Shown here in pieces: positions 17,108 through 25,263 of a stretch of DNA of 64,000 nt. Numbering within the stretch: the first letter of the stretch is position 1; every line of letters starts with the position of its first letter. The DNA comes from Mycolicibacter nonchromogenicus. GTDB taxonomy: Bacteria > Actinomycetota > Actinomycetes > Mycobacteriales > Mycobacteriaceae. The notes beneath the pieces were generated by a model. The model had not been told where the DNA came from. It searched no databases and was given only the letters and a program-made list of their open reading frames with translations. A program made the translations under genes and the position numbers. The stretch lies in NCBI RefSeq assembly GCF_002101775.1, contig NZ_LQPI01000040.1, positions 62,001 through 126,000 of the forward strand. Direction: 5' to 3'.

Positions 17108-18282
17108 GGGTAGCTCCGATCCTCAGTCGGGTGACCGCACTGGTCTGCTGCGTGGCTTTGCTGACTGTCGGGTGCGGATTCCGGGGGATCAACTCCCTGC
17201 CGTTGCCCGGCACCGTCGGCACCGGGCCTTCAGCACTGCTCTATCACCTGCAGATCGTCAACATCGGGACTCTGGAATCCAATTCGCCGGTCATGGTCGA
17301 CAACGTGGTGGTGGGCAGTGTTCGCCAAATGCGGTTCAACGACTGGCATGTCGATGTCGACGTGACGGTACGCCCGGGGACCCGAGTCCCGGCCAATGCC
17401 GTGGCCACCGTCGGTCAGACGAGTCTGCTCGGTTCGATGCATGTGGCGCTGGATCCGCCGCTGGGGTCGGCGCCGGAGGGAGTCCTGGAGCCCAACTCCA
17501 CGATTCCGCTCTCGGCGACCTCGTCGTATCCCTCCACCGAGCGGACGCTCGCGTCGCTGTCGGCACTGGTCAATGGGGGCGGCCTCGGTCAGATCGGCGA
17601 CATTGTGCGCAGTGTCAACACCGCACTGTCGGGACGCGAGAACCAGGTCCGAGACCTGTTGGTACGCCTGGAGGAATTCGTCGACCTGTTTGATCAGCAG
17701 CGTGGCGACGTCCTCGATTCGATCAGGGCGCTTGATCGCCTGTCCGGCCAACTGGCCTCCCAGCGTGAGGTGATTTCGTCGGCCCTGCACAGTCTGCCGG
17801 CAGCACTGGACGTCCTGATACGACAGCGGCCCACGTTCAACTCCGCACTGGAAAAGGTGGGCCGACTGGGTGACACGGCAAAGACATTGGTGAATGAATC
17901 CCAGGCAGACCTGGTCGCCGATCTGGAGAAGCTCGCACCGACGCTGAAGGCGCTCGCCGATGTCGGTCCCGACATCGCCAGTGTCCTGGGCTATCTGCCC
18001 ACCGCGCCGTTCAGTCAGAACATCGTTGACCGTGGCGTTCGCGGCGACTACATGAACCTGTTCGTCATCCTCGATTTCACTACGGCGCGGCTGAAGCGGA
18101 CACTGCTGGCCGGTACTCGTTTCGAAGACCAGAACGCGCAACTCGTTCCGGCGCCGGGTGATATCGGATACGACGCGTACTACACCCGAAATCCCTTGGG
18201 CGCCCCCATCTCGCCTCCGCCGGCCACCTGGGAGGAAGCCTTGAAGATCCAGCCTCCACCCCCACCGGGCGGTGGTGGCTGA
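17104..18282 (+). CDS. mceE: MceE-type lipoprotein (LprK-like)
   Basis: 392 residues. A short signal peptide ends in the lipobox L-T-V-G-C with Cys24 as the lipidation site, the hallmark of the E subunit. The MCE domain follows (about 45-120: SNSPVMVDNVVVGSVRQM, QTSLLGSMHVALDPP), then helices (LVRLEEFVDLFDQQRGDVLD) and a PPPPPGGGG tail. The lipid anchor is expected to tether the complex at the outer face of the membrane. ATGA overlap with mceD. Confidence 0.94.
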   Translation: MRVAPILSRVTALVCCVALLTVGCGFRGINSLPLPGTVGTGPSALLYHLQIVNIGTLESNSPVMVDNVVVGSVRQMRFNDWHVDVDVTVRPGTRVPANAVATVGQTSLLGSMHVALDPPLGSAPEGVLEPNSTIPLSATSSYPSTERTLASLSALVNGGGLGQIGDIVRSVNTALSGRENQVRDLLVRLEEFVDLFDQQRGDVLDSIRALDRLSGQLASQREVISSALHSLPAALDVLIRQRPTFNSALEKVGRLGDTAKTLVNESQADLVADLEKLAPTLKALADVGPDIASVLGYLPTAPFSQNIVDRGVRGDYMNLFVILDFTTARLKRTLLAGTRFEDQNAQLVPAPGDIGYDAYYTRNPLGAPISPPPATWEEALKIQPPPPPGGGG

Positions 18283-19772
18283 TGTTCCCCCGCCTGGTGC
18301 GAATCCAATTGATCATCTTTGTCATCGCCTCGGTCGTCGGTGTCGCGGTCATGGCATTCGGCTATATGCGTCTGCCGGTCCTGCTCGGAATGGGGCGCAT
18401 CACCGTCACTCTCGAATTGCCCTCCGGCGGTGGGCTTTACCAATTCAGCAATGTGACATATCGGGGAGTGCAGGTCGGGGTCGTTGTGGACGTCGCACTG
18501 ACCCCGTCCGGAGCGCAGGCCACCCTCTCGCTGGACACCACCCCGCGGATACCTGCCGATCTGGTCGCGGAGGTGCACAGTCTGTCGGCGGTGGGCGAGC
18601 AGTACGTAGACCTGCTGCCGCGCCGATCGGGGCCGCCGTACCTGCAGAACGGCTCCGTGATCTCGGTGGGCGACAGCACGGTCCCGCAGCCCGTCGGTCC
18701 CATGCTCGACAATGCCAGCGCCCTTCTGCACAGCCTTCCCACCGACAAGATCACCGCATTGCTCGACGAGTCGGCCAAGGGGCTCGCCGATGCGGGTTAC
18801 GACATCGGATCGCTGATCGATTCGGCATCGAGCATCTCACGCGCATCCCACGGCGTGACAGAGCAGCTACTGTCACTCATCGAGGACAGCGGGCCGCTGC
18901 TGGACGGGGCAGCGCAGTCGGCCGACGCGACGAGAGTCTGGGCACGTGCCGTGGCCGGCATCACCGACCAGCTTGTCGCCGACGAACCGCATGTGCGCAC
19001 TCTGCTCGAGCAGGGGCCGGCCACCCTCGACGAGGTGTCGCAGCTGCTGGAGGACGTCAAGCCGACGCTGCCCGTCTTGTTGGCCAACCTGACCAGCCTC
19101 GGCCAGGTCGCGGTCACCTATAACCCGTCCTTGGAACAACTCCTGGTGCTGGTGCCGCCGTTCTTCGGGGGAATGGGCGCGCTGTCCCACATTGCAAACG
19201 CGACGGGGCTGCCGCTGGGCGACTTCCGGGTGGGACTCAATGATCCGCCACCGTGCACGGTGGGTTTCCTACCGCCGTCGCAGTGGCGTTCGCCGGCCGA
19301 CACGACCACCATCGATACCCCGGATGGCCTGTACTGCAAGCTGCCCCAGGACTCCCCGATTCTGGTTCGGGGACTACGGAATCTGCCGTGCATGGCACAT
19401 CCCGGCAAGCGTGCTCCCACAGTCGAGATCTGTGACAGCGACAAACCCTTTCAACCCATCGCGATGCGCCAGCATGCGCTCGGCCCGTACCCGTTCGACC
19501 CCAATCTGATCGCCCAGGGCATCCCGCCCGACAGCCGGGTCGACGAGGGCGACCGACTCTACGCTCCGATCGAGGGAACCCCACTGCCCCCGGATGCGCG
19601 ACCGAGTTCGGCGCACGCCACCGGTGAGGACGGTCCGCGGATCGCCGTGGCCACCTACGATCCGCAGAGCGGGCGGTACCTGGGTCCCGATGGTGTCACG
19701 CGCAGCCAAGCGAATCTGAAAGTCTCCACCGCAGAACAGAGTTGGCAGGACCTTGTGCTGGGAGACGGATGA
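18282..19772 (+). CDS. mceF: MceF-type lipid-transport protein
   Basis: 496 residues; ATG shares one base with the mceE stop (TGATG). Membrane helix about 8-28, MCE domain about 38-117 (FSNVTYRGVQVGVVVDV, LSAVGEQYVDLLP), a helical segment, and the long C-terminal domain typical of MceF with PPPCTVGFLPPSQWRSP, cysteines, and a closing YLGPDGVT block. Completes the A-F set. Confidence 0.94.
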   Translation: MFPRLVRIQLIIFVIASVVGVAVMAFGYMRLPVLLGMGRITVTLELPSGGGLYQFSNVTYRGVQVGVVVDVALTPSGAQATLSLDTTPRIPADLVAEVHSLSAVGEQYVDLLPRRSGPPYLQNGSVISVGDSTVPQPVGPMLDNASALLHSLPTDKITALLDESAKGLADAGYDIGSLIDSASSISRASHGVTEQLLSLIEDSGPLLDGAAQSADATRVWARAVAGITDQLVADEPHVRTLLEQGPATLDEVSQLLEDVKPTLPVLLANLTSLGQVAVTYNPSLEQLLVLVPPFFGGMGALSHIANATGLPLGDFRVGLNDPPPCTVGFLPPSQWRSPADTTTIDTPDGLYCKLPQDSPILVRGLRNLPCMAHPGKRAPTVEICDSDKPFQPIAMRQHALGPYPFDPNLIAQGIPPDSRVDEGDRLYAPIEGTPLPPDARPSSAHATGEDGPRIAVATYDPQSGRYLGPDGVTRSQANLKVSTAEQSWQDLVLGDG

Positions 19773-19775
19773 ACC

Positions 19776-20255
19776 ATGCGCGGAATGATCCTGACGACGG
19801 CCGCGCTGGCGGGGCTGATGGTGATGGGCCCGCCGGCGCATGCCGACCCGAACAAGTACGCGGTCAACGGACGGTTCACGGTGATCTCGGACGGGCAGTG
19901 GGCCAAGACGAATGATCGGTACAAAGACGAGGCGACGGTGACGAGCACCTGGACCATCACGACGAGTTGCACCACCGTGCTTCAGTGCTCTGGCAAGGTC
20001 ACCAGTGATCAGGGCTGGACAGCGGACGTCAGTTACACCAAGCCGATGTGGTACGTGACGCGCCGGATTGAAAACTGGATCACCTGCCCGGATGGCACGT
20101 CATTCGACGGTCAGCAGACATTCAAATTCTTCGTCGATCAGTATGACAAGCCGTTTCTGCGCGGCTGGGACAACACCATCGGCCCCAGCGGTGCGTGCGG
20201 AGTCAACAAGGTGCTCAACATCGAGATGCCGCTGAAGCTGATCCCGTTGGACTAA
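19776..20255 (+). CDS. Small secreted protein downstream of mceF
   Basis: 159 residues starting three bases after the mceF stop, so in the same operon. Signal peptide: hydrophobic core TTAALAGLMVMGPP and cleavage after A-H-A (residue 23) before DPNKYAVNG. The mature part is beta-rich with several Cys (T-S-C-T-T-V-L-Q-C; I-T-C-P-D-G; S-G-A-C-G) likely paired outside the cell. Small secreted proteins of this type sit beside several mycobacterial mce loci, but I do not know a proven function. Its TAA overlaps the stop of the convergent MaoC gene by three bases. Confidence 0.85.
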   Translation: MRGMILTTAALAGLMVMGPPAHADPNKYAVNGRFTVISDGQWAKTNDRYKDEATVTSTWTITTSCTTVLQCSGKVTSDQGWTADVSYTKPMWYVTRRIENWITCPDGTSFDGQQTFKFFVDQYDKPFLRGWDNTIGPSGACGVNKVLNIEMPLKLIPLD

Positions 20256-20725
20256 TCCACCATCAACGCGATGGTGTCCACCACACATGCCGGACGGTCG
20301 GACCCCTCCACCTCGACCGCCACGCGCACGGTTGCCTTGGCGCCCTTCTTGTCCCGCTCCACGCCTATCAGCTCCGCACCGCCCCGGATACGTGAGTCGA
20401 CCGGTACCGGTGCGGGAAAGCGGAGCTTGTCCACCCCGTAATTCATCTGCATGGACAATCCCGTCACCTGGTAGATCTGCTTGACCAAGATCGGGATCAG
20501 CGCCAGCGTCAGGTATCCGTGGGCGATGGTGCGCCCGTAGGGTCCGGCGGCCGCACGCTCGGGATCGACGTGTATCCACTGGTGGTCACCGGTTGCGGCG
20601 GCGAACAGGTCGATCTGCTCCTGGGTGATGGTGTGCCAGTCGCTGTAGCCGAGATGCTCGCCGACACGGGCCTCAAAGTCGGCCACGCCCTGGTAGATCG
20701 TCGGCCGGGGCGGGGACTGGGTCAC
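20252..20725 (-). CDS. MaoC-type (R)-specific enoyl-CoA hydratase, HtdZ (Rv0130)-like
   Basis: 157 residues, one hot-dog domain. The hydratase-2 motif reads A-T-G-D-H-Q-W-I-H-V-D-P-E-R (Asp47 and His52 catalytic), followed by GPYGRTIAHGYLTLALIP and the NYGVDKLRFPAPVPV strand, as in mycobacterial HtdZ. It would add water to trans-2-enoyl-CoA. GTG 20725 overlaps the amidohydrolase stop (GTGA), so the two form an operon read from 21918. Confidence 0.93.
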   Translation of the reverse strand: MTQSPPRPTIYQGVADFEARVGEHLGYSDWHTITQEQIDLFAAATGDHQWIHVDPERAAAGPYGRTIAHGYLTLALIPILVKQIYQVTGLSMQMNYGVDKLRFPAPVPVDSRIRGGAELIGVERDKKGAKATVRVAVEVEGSDRPACVVDTIALMVD

Positions 20726-21918
20726 ACCGCAACCTTGTCCAGACGCAGTTGTTTGAGCGCGTTGCCGCCCATGATCTTGGCCTTGGCGGTCTCGGACAGG
20801 CGCTGCAGTCGATCGACGAAGCTCAACGGCTCGCCGATGCCCTCCGGGTGCGGGTAGTCGGAGCCGAACATCACGTGGTCTTCGCCCATGATCTCCACGA
20901 TGCCCTCGATGTCGTCTTCGAGGAACGGGTGAATGTAGATGTTGCGCTTGAACACCTCGACCGGGTGCTCGTCGAACTCCTTGGGCATCACGCGGTAGGC
21001 CTTCTCCAACTGGCGGAGCAGATTCCGCACCCACCCACTGCCGTTCTCCACCACCAGGATCCGGAGATCGGGGAAGCGAGACAGCGCTCCGTGGCAGATC
21101 AGTGCCGCCAGCGTGTCCTCGATGGCGCGGAACCCCATCACCACCTCGCGCAGGGCACTGGTCTTGAAGGACAGGTACTCGTCGCCGCCCTCCCATTCCA
21201 TCAAGTGCTTCTGGTATCCGCTGTCGGAGGCGTGCAGCGTGACCGGCATATCCGCCTTGACGACCTCCTCCCAGAACGGGTCGAACTCGGGCAGGCCCAT
21301 CGAACGCGAGCCCCCGAACCGGCTGGGCACCGGGGCGGGCCGCACCAGGAACGTCTTCATGCCGCGCTCGCGGCCGTAGTGGAACTCTCGGATGGCTTCC
21401 TCAACGATGGGCAGGCAGATCACCGGGGTCGCGAAGATCCGATCCTGGTAGTTGAAGGTCCAGTGCTCGTACATCCATTCGTTGAGCGCGTGGATGATCG
21501 CATGGGTCAAGATGACGTCATCGGTGGTGCGCTCCTCGATGAGGCTCGCCAGGGTCGGATACATCACGCACTGGTCGATACCCAATTCGTCCATCAACTC
21601 GATGCGCGGAGCCGGGTACTGGTAGGCGGGAATCACATCCATTGGCTCGCCGATGAACTCACGAAAGTTCAGGCCCTCGGGGTTGTTGCCCAGGAAGTAG
21701 TCTTCAGCACTGCCGGGGCGGGCCACCCGTGCGAACGTCGGGTTGGGGATCATGTGGCTGATGTGGTCTTTGACCACGAGCTTGGGTCGCCCGTTCACCT
21801 CGACATAGCCGACCTTGCCTCGGTGCTCCCTGGGCAGGTACTTGAGCAGCGCATCCTCGGTTTCGTACATGTGGTTGTCGATGTCGAACACCGGGTAGGG
21901 AAGCGAGCGGGCAGGCAT
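20722..21918 (-). CDS. Amidohydrolase-2 family metal-dependent hydrolase (paralogue 1)
   Basis: 398 residues, TIM-barrel amidohydrolase-2 family (related to ACMSD and LigW-type decarboxylases). N-terminal metal motif region PVFDIDNHMYETEDALLKYLP, later GSDYPHPEGIGEP near the C-terminus, which in this family supplies the last metal-binding Asp. Reactions in the family are non-oxidative decarboxylation or C-C/C-N hydrolysis; the substrate here is unknown. ATG 21918 has AGGAGG ten bases upstream. Close paralogues at 25264 and 52969 share the D-x-D-x-H-x-Y-E start. It is first in a two-gene operon with the MaoC hydratase. Confidence 0.9.
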   Translation of the reverse strand: MPARSLPYPVFDIDNHMYETEDALLKYLPREHRGKVGYVEVNGRPKLVVKDHISHMIPNPTFARVARPGSAEDYFLGNNPEGLNFREFIGEPMDVIPAYQYPAPRIELMDELGIDQCVMYPTLASLIEERTTDDVILTHAIIHALNEWMYEHWTFNYQDRIFATPVICLPIVEEAIREFHYGRERGMKTFLVRPAPVPSRFGGSRSMGLPEFDPFWEEVVKADMPVTLHASDSGYQKHLMEWEGGDEYLSFKTSALREVVMGFRAIEDTLAALICHGALSRFPDLRILVVENGSGWVRNLLRQLEKAYRVMPKEFDEHPVEVFKRNIYIHPFLEDDIEGIVEIMGEDHVMFGSDYPHPEGIGEPLSFVDRLQRLSETAKAKIMGGNALKQLRLDKVAV

Positions 21919-21943
21919 GAGGCTGAATCCTCCTCGGACCAGT

Positions 21944-21959
21944 GATAACAATCATTTAC
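21944..21959 (-). promoter_or_regulatory. Candidate operator 2 of the 16-bp motif
   Basis: GATAACAATCATTTAC on the plus strand, 26 bases upstream of the amidohydrolase start at 21918. A 15-bp palindrome-like element GGAAACGACGTTATC follows at 21967-21981. Confidence 0.55.
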
Positions 21960-21966
21960 TCTCAGC

Positions 21967-21981
21967 GGAAACGACGTTATC
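21967..21981. promoter_or_regulatory. 15-bp inverted repeat GRWAACGACGTTWYC, copy 1
   Basis: GGAAACGACGTTATC: arms GGAAACG / CGTTATC around a single A. Copies of the same form are at 43602-43616 and, more divergent, at 52910-52924, each 17-30 bases from a copy of the 16-bp motif. Confidence 0.4.
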
Positions 21982-22015
21982 ACTCTGTCTGCCCAACATC
22001 CACATCTCGGTCGAA

Positions 22016-22642
22016 TCAGCCCGGTGACCAGGCGGCGATGACGTCGTCGGTGGAGGTCACGGTAGCCAGCAATGCCAGGCTGTTGTCGATCACCGCATCG
22101 GCGTATTCACTGGGGTACCCAGCGACGGCATCGCGCGGCAGCACGAATTGATAGCTTCGGTTCACCGCGTCCATCACGAAGTTGGTGATCGCGACGTTCA
22201 CTGAAACACCCACGCCCACAATGGTTGTGATGCCCATATTCCGTAGCACCGAGTCGAGGTCGGTACCCGTCATGGGGCTGAGTCCATGGGTGCGGGTGAG
22301 CACCAGATCAGACTCGTGCGGGCCGAGTTCGGGCAGCAGGGACGCCCCGGCGCTTCCGGGAGTCAGATCTGCGCCAAAAGAACTGCCGGCGGCAAACAGT
22401 CGGGCATTCGAGTTCGAACCGCGACCGTCCGGGCGGCGCTGGATCAGGCAATGGACGACGGCGACGCCCGCGGCGCGGGCCGCCGGAAGCAGCTTCGCGA
22501 TGTTGGGGATGGCCGCACGCTCCGCCTCGCGTGCCAGCATCGGCAGTCCGGCCTGGGGGCCGATCACCCCGCCTTGGCATTCCTGGGTGACTATGGCGGT
22601 GGTGTTCGGCGAGACGAGGTGAGGAAGGTCGGGTCGGGGCAT
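22016..22642 (-). CDS. Isochorismatase-fold protein, catalytic triad apparently substituted
   Basis: 208 residues from ATG 22642, with the alpha/beta isochorismatase-like fold (NTTAIVTQECQGGV; a central LVLTRTHGLSPM; GITTIVGVGVSVNVAITNFVMDAVNRSY). In active cysteine hydrolases the triad is Asp, Lys, Cys. Aligned by eye, those places read Glu (T-Q-E), Arg/Thr (L-T-R-T) and Ala (V-N-V-A), so hydrolase activity is doubtful. The ATG has no Shine-Dalgarno but a TAACGT box eight bases upstream, suggesting a leaderless mRNA; TTG 22669 is an alternative start. The 16-bp motif copy at 22643 covers the -10 box. Confidence 0.8.
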   Translation of the reverse strand: MPRPDLPHLVSPNTTAIVTQECQGGVIGPQAGLPMLAREAERAAIPNIAKLLPAARAAGVAVVHCLIQRRPDGRGSNSNARLFAAGSSFGADLTPGSAGASLLPELGPHESDLVLTRTHGLSPMTGTDLDSVLRNMGITTIVGVGVSVNVAITNFVMDAVNRSYQFVLPRDAVAGYPSEYADAVIDNSLALLATVTSTDDVIAAWSPG

Positions 22643-22658
22643 GAGAACACACGTTATC
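22643..22658 (-). promoter_or_regulatory. Candidate operator 3 of the 16-bp motif over a leaderless promoter
   Basis: GAGAACACACGTTATC directly abuts the ATG at 22642 and includes TAACGT (minus strand), a TANNNT -10 element spaced as in leaderless mycobacterial promoters. A weaker match (about 12 of 16) that also resembles the 15-bp GRWAACGACGTTWYC element. Confidence 0.4.
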
Positions 22659-22691
22659 GTCTGAGCCAAGGCGATTTCTAGAGGAGTGTTG

Positions 22692-23129
22692 ATGGAGCAG
22701 TGGGAGCTGTTGATCCGGGAATCGGTGCGGCAGACCCTGGCTGACTACACCGCAGCCACGGATCGTTTCGATCTGCATGCCCTCGCTGCGTGCTTTGCAC
22801 CCGATGGGGTACTGGAGTTCACCGGTGCCGACGAGCCGCTCGTCGGGGCCGCGGCGATCGAGACCGGTCTGGCCGCAGCGATGAGTTCGCGCGATTCGAC
22901 GCGCAAGACGCCGACTTTTGTGCGACATCACCTCTCCAGCATCCGATTCGGATTGGTCGACGCCGACAGAGCCGAGGTCAGCAGCTACTTCGCAGTGCAC
23001 ACCGACATCGGGCTGGACCACTGGGGCAGGTACCGCGACGTGTTGGTGCCCGCGAACGGGGTCTGGTTGTTCGCCCATCGCAGAATCTCGGTGGACGCCT
23101 TCGGCGCGAACAGTCTGATGGCGCCCTGA
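22692..23129 (+). CDS. SnoaL-like / NTF2-fold protein
   Basis: 145 residues with the SnoaL-like cone fold: a helical start IRESVRQTLADYTAATDRFDLHALAACF, then F-A-P-D-G-V-L-E-F, a H-H-L-S-S-I-R strand and a Y-R-D-V-L-V...W-L-F-A-H-R-R-I end. Members are isomerases, hydratases or aldol-cyclase relatives, or have no known activity, so function stays open. ATG 22692 follows AGGAG by six bases and is preferred to the GTG at 22686. It diverges from the isochorismatase-like gene. Confidence 0.85.
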   Translation: MEQWELLIRESVRQTLADYTAATDRFDLHALAACFAPDGVLEFTGADEPLVGAAAIETGLAAAMSSRDSTRKTPTFVRHHLSSIRFGLVDADRAEVSSYFAVHTDIGLDHWGRYRDVLVPANGVWLFAHRRISVDAFGANSLMAP

Positions 23130-23137
23130 TCAGGCGT

Positions 23138-24037
23138 TCAGGCGCTGATGAACTCCTTGGCGAAGAGCTGCGCGCGTTCGAGGTATCCGTCACGGTCGTC
23201 GCCGGAGGGTGCGACAGTCAGCCAGGTCACGCCGGCCGCGGCCAGTCGCCCGATCACCTCGTGCCGTTCATCGGTGGAGCGCTTCTCATCCAGCATGTTG
23301 CCCGCCGAGAAGCAGATGTCCAGCGGTGCGGTACGTCCCACCTCCTCGGCATAGCGTCGAGCCCAGGCAATCGCCGATTCCAATTCTTCGATGGTCGAGA
23401 TCTCTGCGGTGCGCGACGCAGTGGCGTATCCGAAGGTGTTGAACGGTGCCCATCCCTGCCCCCGGTCGATCGCACGCCGAACCGCAGGTTTGCTGTTGCC
23501 GCCGATCCACACCGGCGGCGGGCTCGTCTCAGGGCGTAGCCGAACCCCGCGGGCGGCGAACGACGTCCCGGCATAAGCGACGTCGGCGCCGCTCAAAACC
23601 TTGTCCAGCACGTCCAGTGCCTCGTCAAGCAGTGCACCGCGCCGGTCGAAGTCCGCGCCCAGGGCGAGAAATTCAGGCTTCAGATAGCCGGCGGCCGTCC
23701 CGAGGATGAGTCGGCCACCGGACAGGACCTGAAGGCTGTGGATGGATTTGGCACCGAGGAACGGGTTGCGGTACCCGGCGATGTAGACATTGGTGAGCAG
23801 CCGAAGCTCCGCCGTCACAGCCGCTGCGAACGACAGGGCGACGAATGGGTCCATCGCGTGGTGGCCACCGTGATCGAGCCACTTGGTGTCCGGTGCGGGA
23901 TGGTCGGTGACGTGCACGGCCGCGTACCCCGCCGCTTCGGCGGCCCGGGCGATATCGGCGATGGCCGAAGCGCTGACGAAGTCATCCGAGAGCTCGACAC
24001 GCTGAGTGGGCAGCTCCAGGGAAAAGGAAATCGTCAA
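23138..24037 (-). CDS. LLM-class (luciferase-like) F420-dependent oxidoreductase
   Basis: 299 residues, TIM-barrel luciferase-like fold: FSLELPTQRVELSDD at the start, AARAAEAAGYAAVHVTDHPA, the LLTNVYIAGYRNPFLGAKSIHSLQVLSGGRLILGTAAGYLKPEF core (the G-G-R-L-x-L-G-x-x-x-G motif) and PPPVWIGGNSKPAVRRA near the C-terminus. In mycobacteria most such proteins use F420 rather than FMN. TTG 24037 follows AGGAGG (in CAGGAGGACACCC) and is the best start. It lies 13 bases downstream of the dehydrogenase at 24051 and shares its operon; the substrate is unknown. Confidence 0.88.
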   Translation of the reverse strand: MTISFSLELPTQRVELSDDFVSASAIADIARAAEAAGYAAVHVTDHPAPDTKWLDHGGHHAMDPFVALSFAAAVTAELRLLTNVYIAGYRNPFLGAKSIHSLQVLSGGRLILGTAAGYLKPEFLALGADFDRRGALLDEALDVLDKVLSGADVAYAGTSFAARGVRLRPETSPPPVWIGGNSKPAVRRAIDRGQGWAPFNTFGYATASRTAEISTIEELESAIAWARRYAEEVGRTAPLDICFSAGNMLDEKRSTDERHEVIGRLAAAGVTWLTVAPSGDDRDGYLERAQLFAKEFISA

Positions 24038-24050
24038 GGGTGTCCTCCTG

Positions 24051-25160
24051 TCAGGCGGGTGTTGTGGCGACCAGTTCGCCGAGCCGTAGCGCATGGTGGT
24101 CGGGCTCGCCGAACATCAGTGAGCTCGCCTTGGCTCGCCGCACATACAGATGTGCGTCGTGCTCCCAGGTGAAACCCACTCCGCCGTGGACCCGCATGTT
24201 GTCGAGGGCAACGTGGGTGAATGCTTCCGAGGCAACCAGTTTCGCCACGGACGCGGCAATGGCGAGCTCTTCGGAATCGGTCACTGCGGCCGCATGCGCG
24301 ACAGCTGAGCGGGCGCCCTCGACGAGCACCAGCATGTCAGCGCACCGGTGTTTGACGGCTTGGAAGCTTCCGATCGGACGACCGAACTGGATCCGGTCCT
24401 TGGCGTAGGCGACCGCGGTGTCCAGGCAACGCGCCGCGCCACCGAGTTGCTCGGCCGCCAGCAGCACGGTGGCGATGTCGGAGGTCAGTGACAGGCCGGG
24501 CTCCGCACCTCCAGGGGGCCCGATCAGCCGGGCAGGTGTGTCGTCGAATTCGAGGTGGGCGATCCGGCGAGTGCGGTCCAGTCCGGCAAGGGGCCGGCGG
24601 GACAGTCCTCTCGCGCCGCCGGCGACGGCGAACAGGGATGTGCCGGTATCGCAGACGGCGGCGACCAGCACGAGGTCGGCGGTATGGCCGTCGAGAACCA
24701 GCGGGGCTTCGCCGTGGACGGTGTAACCCCGGCGGTCGTCTCCGTGGGCGGTCAGCGCGACCGTCGAGGAATCCCACGCGCCGAGCTGACCATTGAAGAT
24801 CACTGTGGCCGTGGTGGTGCCGGCGGCGAGGGCCGGGACGAACTCCGCGATGGCGTCGTCATCGGTGCTGGTGAGGAGGGCAGGAATGGCCAGTGCCACG
24901 GTGGCGAAGAACGGCGCACACAACAGCGCGGCACCCATCTCCTCGAACACCACCGCCAGTTCTGCCGTACCCGCGCCGGCGCCGCCGAACCGCTCGGGAA
25001 CCGCGATACCGTGCAACCCCAGCTCTGCGGCCATCCGATGCCACGCAGCCTCGTCATAGCCGGTGTCGCTGTCCATCAAGGCTCTGACCGCCGCGCTCGG
25101 GGATGTCTGGGCCAGGAACTCGCGGACGGACTGCCGAAGCTCGTCCTGCGCTGAGGTCAT
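24051..25160 (-). CDS. Acyl-CoA dehydrogenase (FadE-like)
   Basis: 369 residues. Blocks: N-terminal AQDELRQSVREFLAQTSPSAAV, VPERFGGAGAGTAELAVVFEEMG, C-terminal YAKDRIQFGRPIGSFQAVKHRCAD and MRVHGGVGFTWEHDAHLYVRRAK. Length and the divergent mid-domain suggest a subunit of the FadE28/FadE27-like kind, which often needs a partner dehydrogenase. ATG 25160 follows AGGGGG by about four bases. First gene of a leftward operon with the LLM enzyme, divergent from the amidohydrolase operon at 25264. Confidence 0.9.
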   Translation of the reverse strand: MTSAQDELRQSVREFLAQTSPSAAVRALMDSDTGYDEAAWHRMAAELGLHGIAVPERFGGAGAGTAELAVVFEEMGAALLCAPFFATVALAIPALLTSTDDDAIAEFVPALAAGTTTATVIFNGQLGAWDSSTVALTAHGDDRRGYTVHGEAPLVLDGHTADLVLVAAVCDTGTSLFAVAGGARGLSRRPLAGLDRTRRIAHLEFDDTPARLIGPPGGAEPGLSLTSDIATVLLAAEQLGGAARCLDTAVAYAKDRIQFGRPIGSFQAVKHRCADMLVLVEGARSAVAHAAAVTDSEELAIAASVAKLVASEAFTHVALDNMRVHGGVGFTWEHDAHLYVRRAKASSLMFGEPDHHALRLGELVATTPA

Positions 25161-25229
25161 GGTCCCCCTCACTGTAGACAACCTCGACATGGGCATGGCC
25201 GATTCAGGATAGTATCCTTTCTGAAAACA

Positions 25230-25245
25230 GAGAATAATGATTCTC
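25230..25245. promoter_or_regulatory. Candidate operator 4: perfect copy of the 16-bp motif
   Basis: GAGAATAATGATTCTC: arms GAGAAT / ATTCTC match perfectly with four bases between. It lies in the 103-bp divergent region between the dehydrogenase (25160) and amidohydrolase (25264), 18 bases before the latter. An 11-bp palindrome GGATAGTATCC is nearby at 25207-25217. This is the best template for the motif. Confidence 0.68.
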
Positions 25246-25263
25246 ACCGAAGGGAGACGGTCG

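Noticed and set aside
25237..25263. ATG 25237 as start of the amidohydrolase
   Set aside because: It lies inside the perfect palindrome and has no ribosome-binding site; GTG 25264 has GAAGGGAG at good spacing.
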